Below, one piece after another: positions 20,501 to 30,505 of a DNA stretch of 64,000 nt. Both the position numbers and the translations under genes were made by a program. Each line of letters begins with the position of its first letter. The first letter of the stretch is position 1. Source of the stretch: Parapristionchus giblindavisi (Eukaryota > Nematoda > Chromadorea > Rhabditida > Diplogasteridae). Under the pieces are notes generated by a model. That model made no database searches. It saw only the letters and a list, made by a program, of their open reading frames with translations, and was not told the origin of the DNA. Location: the NCBI GenBank assembly GCA_943737045.1, contig CALSFV010000069.1, positions 62,001-126,000 on the forward strand, written 5' to 3'.

Positions 20501-22597
20501 TTTTGAGCCAAATTTGCCAAAAATCAAAAAACCTGACCGGATTTTGAAAACCGATAACCTAGCTATTCGACCTATGCACATTGTTCAATTGAACAATAGC
20601 ATTATATCAATATTGCATGAGTATGATGAATAGTATACAATGAATAGATTCATACCGTGATTTGTCTCGCCATTATAAGGAAGAATAGAAAGATGGAGTA
20701 GACAACGAGAATAGGCACGGATGCAGGAACATTGAAGAATTCGAAGAAAGTACAGCAAATTGCGAAGATACACGCTTTCATCGATGAATGCCTCAAATTC
20801 AGAAGATTAGACTATTTAGTATAGTTTATGAGAGACTATCTGACTCAGTGAAAATATTTTGCTTAAGGCTTGGCACTTGGTCAAAAAGTAATATGAACTG
20901 ATCAGGCCCAAATCGTGCAGTTATAGTATGGGGTGGCATGAGCTCACAGACAGAGTTTGGGTCCGTTATATCTGCACCCTCTCTAAATAACGTAAGTTCG
21001 ATAAACTGGCATCAAAATTTCAGCTTACGGATTCGTTCGATATGTATATACGACTAAGAGCAATAGTAAGCAGGTAAATCCCACCAAGAATCATCCCGAT
21101 CAAAAACCGTGAGACCCAGAAAAATTTATTTTAAAAAAAACACATCAAAAAAATTTTCCTGCAATTCCTTCTCGATGAGGGTCTTTTTTTCTTCATTCAA
21201 TTTGACGAGTATTCATTAGTGTAATTACTGAACTAAAATGAATTTAAACAAATTGGGAAAAAGTTGCCTTATTCCCGAAAAACCACGACTAATTCACCTT
21301 TTTATCGTAAACTGAGACGATAAAGCGTGCGCCGCCCTACAGTAATGCAAATGTGGGGTGGGGCGAAAATGTATGGAGAAATTCGTGCTAAAGTTGGGAC
21401 TTCACCTTACCGAACCGGTGTATTGAGCTCCAAAATGAAAATTGCATAATGAAACTTTGGGGGCTGGTAGGGCATGCCTAGAGATGCCAAAAATGGTCCT
21501 AACTCATCTCACCATTTTTGCTTCATTCCCACTCTGAGCTCAATTCTCTCGTGACAAACGTGATATAATGGAAAAATATTAAGAAATAAAAAGACGATTT
21601 ATAGTTGAACAAAAACCATTAAACAATTCAAGTACATAAAGAACTGACTAGTATTGGGTAATACAAAGGTATACTTATACTATTATACTAAATTTCTACT
21701 TTGAGGGTTTCATAATAAAGGAGGGTATTAAAATGAACAAACCAGAATTTGAATTCAGGAAGTCTTCTCATGAAAGGACGGAATTCATCATTTCCGTTAG
21801 ATGGAAGAACAGGACCATCGTCATCATCCATTAGTTGAGGATCAATTGAAGGAGTAAGGAACGGAAGGAGGAGATTGAGATAAAAGATGTACAAAGCATA
21901 TGTTACGATATAGAAACCCTTAAATGATACTATTACTATAACAACACGACAACAGTCATTCTTACCTGAAGGTAGAACATTCTAGCGATGAAAAAAGCAT
22001 TGAAGACAACAGCAATGATCCATCGTACTAATGTATAAGGAGTTAGTTGGTCGAGATAATACTGATACTTCTGAAAATTATCATTTAAACCCCCCTTTTA
22101 AACCGGAATCAATTGAATTTCTGCACTTCGCTCACACTTGCATTTCTTGCACAAAAGTTAATGATGGTAAATATTAAAGTATTTTTATATGTTCGTATAA
22201 CATACCACACTACTGTTCAATGAATAAGATGTATAGAATCGGTTCAGAGAAAGTAAAAATGGGATGAGATTGAGTAGTACTGATCATACATGGGCGCCGA
22301 CATGGGGGTGCCCCTGTAAAATTAGGGCTTTTCGAAAATTTGTGGAATGCTCCCTGTAAAATACACGTTTAGGTGAAATTTTTGGGGAAAAAGCGGAAGG
22401 CCCCCCTGTAAAATTAACCATTTTTCATTCGGATGCCCCCTGTAGATTCGAGCTCCAGGTACCCCGCCCATGTATGGTACTGATGACGAATGAACAGATA
22501 TGAATGAGCTCACAACTTCTAGTGAAGAGAAGAATCGTGATACAATTCCAGGTTGATCACGAAGATCAGAGGAATCTTCCATCTTTCCTCGAGTCAA
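17555..22597 (-). CDS. rer1: RER1, retention in endoplasmic reticulum 1 homologue
   Basis: Rer1 is a four-span Golgi membrane protein that returns ER residents and unassembled subunits to the ER. Five exons assemble: 22597-22517, 22070-21966, 21918-21743, 20791-20656 and 17644-17555. They total 588 nt, exactly 195 residues plus stop, the family length (about 195). Landmarks in order: VSRFFSSLE, YQYYLDQLTPYT, VTYALYIFYLNLLLPFLTP, the acidic LMDDDDGP, EFRPFMRRLPEFKFWHS, FNVPASVPILVVYS, MARQIT and HMIKYRYIPFTVGKPK. The start could also be the ATG at 22582. The last intron (17645-20655) is 3 kb and holds three inverted-repeat elements; intron 1 holds a fourth. All junction phases agree, so the gene looks functional. 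Confidence 0.93.
17668..20075. mobile_element. 2.4-kb foldback element in the last RER1 intron
   Basis: The ends, ATATATCACGCATATTTCCTAAGAATTG and its complement at 20045-20075, are followed by arms of a few hundred bp (17690-17890 against 19865-20040). Inside are further nested palindromes: 18060-18250 against 18930-19080, 18300-18600, and 19150-19390 against 19545-19740. No transposase is visible. ORFs at 19148-19417 and 19496-19729 are the same sequence on opposite arms. A target duplication is not obvious. Confidence 0.85.
20115..20302. mobile_element. TA-flanked MITE, CACTCAC family, short copy
   Basis: CACTCACACAAAATTCCCTAG ... CTAGGGAATTTTCTGTGAGTG, flanked by TA on both sides. The body is nearly a perfect palindrome built from AATTCCCTTATAT blocks. 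It shares termini and motif with the 11.5-kb copy but lacks the tRNA-like core. Confidence 0.9.
20374..20576. mobile_element. hAT-type MITE with CCTGACCGGATTTTGA repeats
   Basis: Termini CATAGGTCGAA and TTCGACCTATG with a perfect 8-bp target duplication CACATTGT (20366-20373 and 20577-20584). The body holds four tandem copies of a unit of about 43 bp containing CCTGACCGGATTT. A related, reversed copy is at 26587-26729. Confidence 0.92.
20800..21700. other. RER1 intron 3, no gene seen
   Basis: An intron of about 950 bp, much longer than typical here, with several GGGGTGG/CCACCCC-like stretches (20930 and 21350) but no clear terminal repeats. Probably old inserted DNA. Confidence 0.4.
22285..22476. 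mobile_element. 192-bp hAT-type MITE in RER1 intron 1
   Basis: Termini CATACATGGGCG and CGCCCATGTATG with a perfect 8-bp target duplication GTACTGAT (22277-22284 and 22477-22484). The body has three CCCCTGTAAAATTA-type repeats. Confidence 0.93.
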
Positions 22598-22712
22598 AGT
22601 AAGACGAGGATCCAGATCGAAAGCTTAAACTGAATAGAAATTGTATAGAACAAAATATGAAGACGATGAAATAACGAGAAGACAATGATATATCAATTTA
22701 TCAGGATAATAG

Positions 22713-23490
22713 GGGATAGTCTAAAAGGCGGCCGCGGCCCGCGGCCCGCGGCCCGAGAAAACAGACTAAAAGGCGGCCGCGGCCCGCGGCCCGCGGCCCA
22801 CGGCCCGAAAACGGGTCTAAAAGGCGGCAGCGGCCCGCGGCCCGAATCGGCGGCCCGAAGAGCGGTCTAAAAGGCGGCCGCGGCCCGCGGCCCGACAACG
22901 GTCTAAAAGGCGGCCCGCGGCCCGTATCGGCGGCCCGTTATGGTGAGTTACCGTAATCCACCGTAACCCTGTTCGGTGGGTCAGATTAAGTGCGATGGGT
23001 CATGTTTGAGTATAAATTGTCCAAATGGTCACTATGTGCGGGGTATGATTATGAGTTATGGTAAACTACCGTAATCTACCGTAACCCGGTTCGGTGGGTC
23101 ATATCAAGTGCGATGGGTCAGATTTAACTAAAAATTGTCGGGACAACCACTATGTGTGCGATATCATTATGAGCTATTGAAAACTACCGTAATCCACCGT
23201 AACCCAGTTCGGTGGGTCAGATTAAGTGCGATGGGTCAGATTTGAGTATAAATTGTCCAAATGGTCACTATGTGCGGGGTATGATTATGAGTTATTGTAA
23301 ACTACCGTAATCTACCGTAACCCGGTTTGGTGGGTCAGATTAAGTGCGATGTGTCATATTTCACTAAACATTGTCGGGATAACCACTACGTGTGTGATAT
23401 CATTATGAGTTAATGTGAGCTACCGTATTCTACCGTAACCGGGTTCGGTGTGTCAGGTCAGGTGCGACGGATCATATTTCAGTCTAAAGT
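22713..23490. repeat. left TIR: GC-rich 30-bp units, then about 120-bp satellite units
   Basis: 22720-22940 has five units of GTCTAAAAGGCGGC followed by CGGCCCG runs. From 22940 there are about 4.5 units of a 120-bp repeat with TACCGTAA-CCACCGTAACCC, TTCGGTGGGTCAGATTAAG and TGCGATGGGTCA. ORFs here are repeat translations. Confidence 0.92.
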
Positions 23491-23781
23491 ACAGAAATAT
23501 CCAAGTAGCACTTTTAAGTTTCACGTGTTGTGTGTTTTAATCAGTTTAATGACCTTTATCTAGCACAGAACCATTGGGGTGGGGGGGAATGGATGCCACT
23601 AAACGATTAGTCTGCGCACCGCGACGCGTTACGCCGTTCTTACATAACCTCGGTTGTTTGAATATACCATATCTCTGTGGGGCCTGAGAAAAACCACAAC
23701 GATCTCGTTGAGTTCGATCCACTGTAGCTCAACTACAGTGGCGGGACGATCATCCTACGAAGGAGATTTAAAGGTAGAGTA

Positions 23782-24013
23782 CACTCACGGCAAATTCTCT
23801 CAGATATAGGTTATCTAACTGTTCAGCTATAGAGAAAGGTTAGCTTACTCCAAACTCTCTCAAAAAGACACGTTAGATAATACTCTCTCGCTCGAGATAG
23901 TAACGGGGACTGGAGTAAGCTAACTAAGTTGTCTCACATTTGAGACAACTTTTCTCTAATTGTCGCATCTTAGATAACCTATGACTCAAATATGAGACAG
24001 TTTGCCGTCAGTG
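23782..24013. mobile_element. TA-flanked MITE, CACTCACGG subfamily
   Basis: CACTCACGGCAAA ... TTTGCCGTCAGTG with TA on both sides. The arms contain GGTTATCTAA/TTAGATAACC. It is nested in the Mutator-like element and its first bases match the 11.5- and 20.1-kb MITEs. Confidence 0.88.
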
Positions 24014-25050
24014 TAGCATTCTACTGTACAACCCTGCGAATGGATGTGTGTTGTTTCTCCCCTGAGTATTCGGAATACTTTACGTTGCCCAACTACTGTA
24101 AGGCATCTGTTCAGGAATGGAGGTTTTCGCAATAGTGAAGATGTCTGAATATGGCCTCATTGTCAGTCGAGGAGTACCCTACTGCGAAGGGACTAGCTTG
24201 TGGTGTCCATGGACATGATACCACTGCTAACCAGCGTCTACATCCTCGCTCTAACCCTCGATGATAAACTTACAATAATCAATGTCAGCTTCCAAACAAG
24301 ATTTCTAAGTGGGTCGATCAGGATTATCTTAAATCCAGCTTGAATAACTCTAGTAATAATGACCCCAATAATGAGAAATGCTTCATCATATCACGGATCT
24401 CCTATTAGAATGAAAGAAGCCATGCAACCTTTTTAATTTTTTCTCTCCGATTTGGATGATACTTGGTCATTAATCATAATGAGGGAAAGGAGAAGGTCTA
24501 ACCATTTGTATTCGCCAAATTTGTATTTTTATCGATTTTTTATCTACTTCAATGGGGAGTCATATCTTACATAAATTTTGACCTACAGCGCGAAATCTTT
24601 TTTCAATCGACTCGAAATGAACTAATCTAGAAGTTACTCAATAAAATGTATGTGCGAAAACGCCATCTTCTACCAGTCCAAAAAATGAAAATGCTAAATT
24701 TCTCAAAATTTTTCCACAAAAGGTACGATTTTGCGATTATGTTTCCTCATCCTCGAATTGAGGTACTCACACATTTCTTAGGTCAAGATATGCTAGAAAT
24801 CCTTTTTTCTCCTCTATTTGCTGTACAATGCAATTGATTCATGGTGCTATTTGCTCCCTAGAACGTGTTTTGCTTATATTATGTGTTATTAGTGTTATAG
24901 AAAAGGAAAAAACAGCAAATAAAATAGCGAAGATATAAATATGTTTATCTTAGCTATTCAAAGAGTCATTGGAAAATAAGCATCTTGAAATACGAAACTA
25001 TTCATCGATGTTTCCAATATCGGAATCTGAATGATCGAAAAAATGGATTA
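24014..25050. other. interior of the Mutator-like element, no gene recognised
   Basis: No ORF is supported. A 30-bp stretch at 24645-24674 (AATGTATGTGCGAAAACGCC and on) recurs at 27049-27078, suggesting an internal duplication or common ancestry. Confidence 0.5.
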
Positions 25051-25054
25051 GTAC

Positions 25055-26058
25055 AGTCCCCCAACATGATATTCCACCAGAATAAGATTTCCCCAGAGTA
25101 CCTGGGACCTACAATTCCCCCAAACTTCAATTCCCCCAGAATTACAAACTCCCCAGAATTACAATTTCCCCAGAATTCAACTCCCCCAGAATTACAATTT
25201 CCTCAGAATTCCATTCCCCAGAGTTACAGTATCGTTTCAGTTTTTTTTCTTCATTTTTTTATAACTTTTGATCCAGGAAAGCAATCAAGCTGATCTTTTG
25301 AGTCTATCAACGCAATTTATCAAGGAATACAACCCTGATGTGTTGATGTTTTTTTTAAATCAGTTCAGTATTGTGTAGTTTTTTTGTTGTTGAAAATTTA
25401 TACTTTTTTAGTGAAAAGTCATGTTCTTCTGAAACATTGTAAGAGTGAATCAAATATTTACTTCCCTTTTTTGGTTTAGTTCCAATTCCTTACAGACCCG
25501 CAGCAAACGTTCTACTGAGGTCTTCTTGGTTGCAGCGAGTATCAAAGATCAAAGTTCAGCAATAGAGTAAAAACATTTGTGAACAACTCTATCATATATT
25601 CAAGCTTTGAAAATAAGAGATTTTATCAAAAGAGGCATGGACGAGAGCATTTTGCACCGCATTGCGGGCCTGCAATCATTAGCAATAGAAAGTCAAGACC
25701 ATTGCGGGCCCGCAACCCAACTCATAGCCAACTCTAGGAGAAACCATAATTTTAAAAGACCCGCCCTACAGCTTGAAGTCGGAGTCGGATCGATTCCGAT
25801 TTTTTTTACTATGCAGCTCTAGTGGGGTGTCTTCACTCTCACAATGTTTCAGATAAATTGCATACATAGACTCACAAGATGAACTTGATTGCTCTCCTGG
25901 ATCAAAAGTTATAGAAAAAAAGAAAACGTGAAAAGATAAGATAATATAATTCCGGGGGAATTGTATTTTGGGGGAATCGTATTTGACCATTACTTTGGGA
26001 TATTTGAATTTTGGGGGATTCGCATATTTGGGGGAATTGCACGATGGGGAATGTGGAA
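25055..26058. mobile_element. inverted-repeat element with CCCCAGAATT tandem arms
   Basis: Left arm 25055-25220: units of CCCCCAGAATTACAATT. Right arm 25950-26058: GGGGGAATTGTATTTT units. Next to them, TATCGTTTCAG-TTTTTTCTTC and TAACTTTTGATCCAGGA-AGCAATCAAG are mirrored by 25845-25945. Same architecture as the 12.6-kb element with a different motif. It appears inserted in, or fused to, the broken ORF at 26045-26592. Confidence 0.82.
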
Positions 26059-26592
26059 TGTCCCTAAAAATATCCGGATCATCGAAATACTCCTTGAGAT
26101 CACTGTGAAGGAAATCATAGACAGCGTCAGCAGTAATCTCTCTATCATACTCCTCCACATCGACCACCTCCTCGATCTGAATCTCATCCTCCTCCAAATC
26201 CATGAACAAATCATCCAGAAGCGCTCTTCTTCTTCTGCTCCTCACTCTGTTACTATCCAGTTGCTTCTTCTTCGCTGTAACGAGAGTTCTGATGAGGTTC
26301 TTGATTTGCTCGTGGGTCATTCCCTCGGCGGGAAGGATGACCTCTCTTTCTTTCATTCTTTTCTCGGTCTCCTCCGCACGCAGCTTCTTGGCATCATTCT
26401 AGTACTCGTTGAAAAGTGCAGTGACCAAATCCTTCGCCTTCTGGTTGTACTTCCCTCCCTTGGTAGTCCTCAGTGCCCATCCAATCGGCTTGGGATAATC
26501 AGCACCCTGCTGGTACTCCTTGAAAGACTGAACGAGAAGATCGATTCCCACTCCTTGCTGCACTTCCTCGAGCGATGTGCTGGATGCATACG
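26045..26592 (-). pseudogene. broken transposon-type ORF with a 'GWAL..TKGG' domain
   Basis: Reading from 26592 downward, a frame has 'QSFKEYQQGADYPKPIGWAL', 'TKGGKYNQKAKDLVTALFNEY', an in-frame stop near 26400, then 'EKRMKE' and 'MTHEQIKNLIRTLVTAKKKQ'. The order 'GWAL....KGG....KAK..L...F', a spacer, then 'T..QI...i..L' is one I know from proteins encoded by invertebrate DNA transposons. A basic RSRRRR patch and an acidic stretch follow, and the frame then runs into the CCCCAGAATT element. The stop and the fusion mark it as decayed. Confidence 0.5.
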
Positions 26593-26729
26593 TCTAATAG
26601 CTAGGTTATCGATTTTCAAAATCCTGTCAGGTTTTTCAATCTTTGGCAAATTTAGATCAAAACCCGGTCAGGTTTTTCGTTTTTTGTGAAATTTTGGCTA
26701 AAACTTTGTAACATACTTTTCGACCTATG
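26587..26729. mobile_element. second copy of the CATAGGTCGAA MITE, reversed
   Basis: Starts CATACGTCTAATAGCTAGG and ends TTTTCGACCTATG, with two diverged CCTG-C-GGTTTT units, matching 20374-20576 in reverse. It is shorter, and no target duplication is seen. Confidence 0.75.
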
Positions 26730-26734
26730 CCGGT

Positions 26735-26995
26735 ATTTTTTACTCGCGGGGCACACAGTTCAATTCGTGGTGTACTCCGTGGGATACCCCGCGAGCTGTG
26801 GCTCTATACGGTGTGCCCCGCGGGGTGGGAAGACGGTGTGCCCCGTGGGGTGGAAGGGACGGTGTGCCCCGCGAGATTTGACGTCCACCCCGCGAGGTAC
26901 ACCGTCTCTTCCGCACCGTGGTGCTCCTCGCGGAGTACCCCGCGAGATTTGACCTCTCAACGGTGTGCCCCGCGAGAAAAAACACCGGAGTGGAG
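26735..26995. repeat. GC-rich fold-back of GTGCCCCGCG motifs
   Basis: About ten copies of a (C)GGTGTGCCCCGCGAG motif in both orientations, several joined to GATTTGAC. The overlapping ORFs on both strands are repeat translations. Confidence 0.8.
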
Positions 26996-27111
26996 AAAAA
27001 ACTCGATTGGACTTGGTCATTTTTGTAGAGCTCGTCGAGAGCTTTCGAATGTATGTGCGAAAACGCCATCTTCTACCTGTTTTCTTCCAAAAAATATAGA
27101 ACTCTGATATA

Positions 27112-28369
27112 TTAGGTTGTGCCATAAGTCTTTTTGAATTTGGTGGTACACCTTCAAATTGAATTATCTCAGTTTAACGACGACATTGAGGAGGAATTCA
27201 TTCGCTGTTATGGACCATGACTCCTTGCTATAATCGAGCCACAACATGGGCTCACTACTTTTAGAAGGACCTGGGTTATTGTGCAAACTGTGAGGTCACC
27301 CATGTTTCGATATGTTCTTAGTTCTTAAATTTTTCATTGACTAAAGCAAGTTGGACGCCTTAACTAAAGTGGCGTCCAGGGAGAGTAAGATCCAGAGAGT
27401 AAGGAGGCATAGGTAGTACGCGCTAGAAAAATTTGGCTGTCTTAGTATCGCATTTCTTAGTTAGACAGTTCAAGCAGAACCGTGAAGAAGAAACATTTGA
27501 CTGCGCTGTGGACGCGGCGATATGAGCAATGGCTCCAAATCTTGAAGTTATTTACAATTGAGGTCCCCGATTATATCAGTGACCTCAACTACACGCATGC
27601 AATACATTGGCCAATTTCACACTTCTTTTAAACTACGGTATCTAAATTTCCAGATGTTTTCAGGTTTAGTGATCGGTCCTGGTTTATCCCGTTTCCAAAT
27701 TTAATAGCTATAATGCGCACTGTTATTGAGAATGATCCATCTCTTCAACCAAGTGACCATATTGTCAACTCAGGCGCTTCTTGTTTTTAGAAAGAAAAAA
27801 GAGATAGCGGTCTTAATCCGCGATTTTATTCAAATTCCCGCCAAATGACCTCTTTTCGTCTAAACATCTTTTTGACTTTTTCAAGATTCCTTATTTCTAG
27901 CGAAATAGTGAGCTTTAATGATCCTAGTGTGGCCAACATTTAACGGGTGGTATCAAATGGCTCGCTCTCCTTTAAGCTTATTTGCGCAACTCAAAATCCC
28001 GAAGTGGCCATTCCTCTATTCTATAAAATAAATTCTGATTTTAAATTTACGTGAGCAATTGGCAAGCGTAGGGTTGAAGGGCACATACGTGGGATACACA
28101 TAACTTAGTTGTTGATTGATTTTTGTAAAATTCAAGCGAGAGAGAGCGGGGAACATATTGTACTTCAGAAGTAGATTTTTAATTGGACAAACGGGCGAGG
28201 CATACTCATGTTTAGAGGGAAGTCTGAATCGAACGTGATATGGGTTATGTAGAGGGGGACACTAGCTAGTGATATGCACCAGCGCAGGGAGCTCCGTTCA
28301 AAACGAAGCGAGAAACAAAAGTGCAAACACAGCACTATCAAATTCAAAAAGACTTATGGCACAACCTAA
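27112..28369. mobile_element. TA-flanked Tc1/mariner-like element, decayed
   Basis: Ends TTAGGTTGTGCCATAAGTC and its complement at 28351-28369, flanked by TA on each side. The TTAGGTTG start and 1.26-kb length are those of mariner elements, whose transposase frame is about 1 kb. I find no intact frame, so it is decayed or non-autonomous. Confidence 0.8.
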
Positions 28370-28477
28370 TAGAACTCTAGTTCTTCACATAGAGGGAGCG
28401 CTATGTTAAATTATATCATCTATTACTTCAGTCGATGTAACTGTTACTCGTTTATAGCTATGAATGTTGATACTGAA

Positions 28478-29428
28478 ATCTGACCCATCGTATACTGAAA
28501 TCTGACCCATCGCACTTTATCTGACCCATCGAACTTGATTACGGTAGATTACGGTTGTTTTCAATAGCTCATAATGATATCGCACACGTAGTGGCCATTC
28601 CGACAATTTATACTGAAATCTGACCCACCGAACTGGGTTACGGTAGAATAAGGTAGCTCACATTAACCCATAATGATATCACACACGTAGTGTCTATCCC
28701 GACAATGTTTAGTGAAATATGACCCATCGCACTTGATCTGACCCACCGAACTGGGTTACGGTAGAATAAGGTAGCTCACATTAACCCATAATGATATCAC
28801 ACACGTAGTGTCTATCCCGACAATGTTTAGTGAAATATGACCCATCGCACTTGATCTGACCCACCGAACCCGGTTACGGTAGAATAAGGTAGCTCACATT
28901 AACCCATAATGATATCACACACGTAGTGTCTATCCCGACAATGTTTAGTGAAATATGACCCATCGCACTTGATCTGACCCACCGAACCCGGTTACGGTAG
29001 AATACGGTAGCTCACATTAACCCATAATGATATCACATACGTAGTGGCTATCCCAACAATTTTTAGTGAAATATGACCCACCGCACTTGATGTGACCCAC
29101 CGAACCCGGTTACTGTAGAATACGGTAGCTCACATTAACCCATAATGATATCACACACGTAGTGGCTATCCCGACAACGTTAAATGAAATATGACATATC
29201 GCACTTGATCTGACCCACCGAACCGGAATACGGTAGATTCGGGCCGCGGGCCGCGGGCCGCCTTTTAGACCGTTGTCGGGCCGCCGATACGGGCCGCGGG
29301 CCGCGGGCCGCCTTTTAGACCGTTTTCGGGCCGCCGATTTCGGGCCGCGGGCCGCGGGCCGCGGCCGCCTTTTAGACCGCTTTTCGGGCCGCGGGCCGCG
29401 GGCCGCGGGCCGCCTTTTAGACTAGCCC
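28478..29428. repeat. right TIR: about 120-bp satellite units, then GC-rich units
   Basis: Mirror image of the left TIR: about six units with TGACCCA(C/T)CG and GGTTACGGTAGAATA, then GGGCCGCGGGCCGCCTTTTAGAC units from 29230. It has more satellite units than the left side, so the two arrays have expanded separately. Confidence 0.92.
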
Positions 29429-29639
29429 GGATAATAGCAATATCAATCGATGCATGTTAGGCTTGAATGAAAGGATATGGCCTGTTCATCACATATTACA
29501 ATTAAGAAAACAAAATATCGATAATAAAAATAAGTTGATAATAAAACATACACGTCATTGAAGGCACAGCAAATAAGCACGCCACTATATTACGGTAATC
29601 AAACAACCACACAATGAGAAATGACAGAAATTTAGGGGT

Positions 29640-29975
29640 GTCCCTAAATGACGGCCCGACGGTCCTCCTCCCTAAATGACGGCCCGACGGCCCATCATTT
29701 ATAAATATTAGTTTGAGATTTAATTCTTCATTTCTGTCAACTGCCATGTACTTTCATGACTCTATCCAAGTACAGGGACTATCAAGAAATTAGTTAGCTT
29801 GTGAAATAGCGAATGTAATAATGAGACACACAAAGAGCCCGCGGGCGTCCGTATCCGGGCGGGTTTTCGTGGCGAATAGTATACTTCACCTAGTTCACCC
29901 TATAACCCTACTTCACCACACTTCACCTTTATTCACCCTACTTCACCATTGTTCACCACTTTCATGAATTCTAAA
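29640..29975. repeat. short GC-rich and CTTCACC tandem repeats
   Basis: CCCTAAATGACGGCCCGACGG occurs twice at 29641-29693. From 29884 there is a run of TTCACC(CTA) units. No gene is seen between 29440 and 30500. Confidence 0.7.
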
Positions 29976-30505
29976 ATAATTTATTATTTTTAAGGAAGGA
30001 TTGAATCTTTATTCGTTGGATATGTTAATGAACAGTCAAAACGAATACATTATGTTAGACGTTATGAAACTGAATGCATCTAACAATAATATATAGTGAA
30101 AGAATAGATCAATCAAAGAAAAACTGTAGAAAGAAAAAATAAGACATGAACATTATTATATTTTAAGTCTTCCAATCTTCATTAGCAACATATGGAGCTG
30201 TTTCATTAATGAATAGTAATGACTGAATATATCTAGACAATGTGAACAGATCGATATGATCTAATTGCTTCCAATTCAAGCGAACATAGTTGATGATTCT
30301 TACATACATATATGTATACATATATCAAAAATGATAGTACTACATGATCTGATATATGCTTGACCAATAGATGATCATGCGAACATAGCAAATATATCCA
30401 TTTACTATTCAACAGTAATCAACAACAGACATTTTTATCGATTGCATAATCATTAGCAAGCAAAAGATAAAAGAATGAACATATGTCTCTCTCCATAATT
30501 TGTAT

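Larger units (their letters stand above)
22713..29428. mobile_element. 6.7-kb Mutator-like element with satellite-filled terminal repeats
   Basis: The 9-bp duplication GGATAATAG lies directly outside both ends (22704-22712 and 29429-29437). The termini read GGG-TAGTCTAAAAGGCGGCC on each strand. A 9-bp duplication with long terminal repeats is the Mutator (MULE) pattern. The TIRs (22713-23490 and 28478-29428) are satellite arrays in mirror orientation. The interior holds at least four nested elements and one broken ORF, but no recognisable MULE transposase, so it is probably non-autonomous. It lies 116 bp upstream of the RER1 start codon. Confidence 0.88.

Noticed and set aside
22685..22898. 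Arg/Gly/Pro-rich ORFs on both strands
   Set aside because: GC-rich tandem units of the Mutator-like TIR.
26727..27125. Four overlapping ORFs with CPAG/GVP repeats
   Set aside because: Translations of the GTGCCCCGCG fold-back in several frames.
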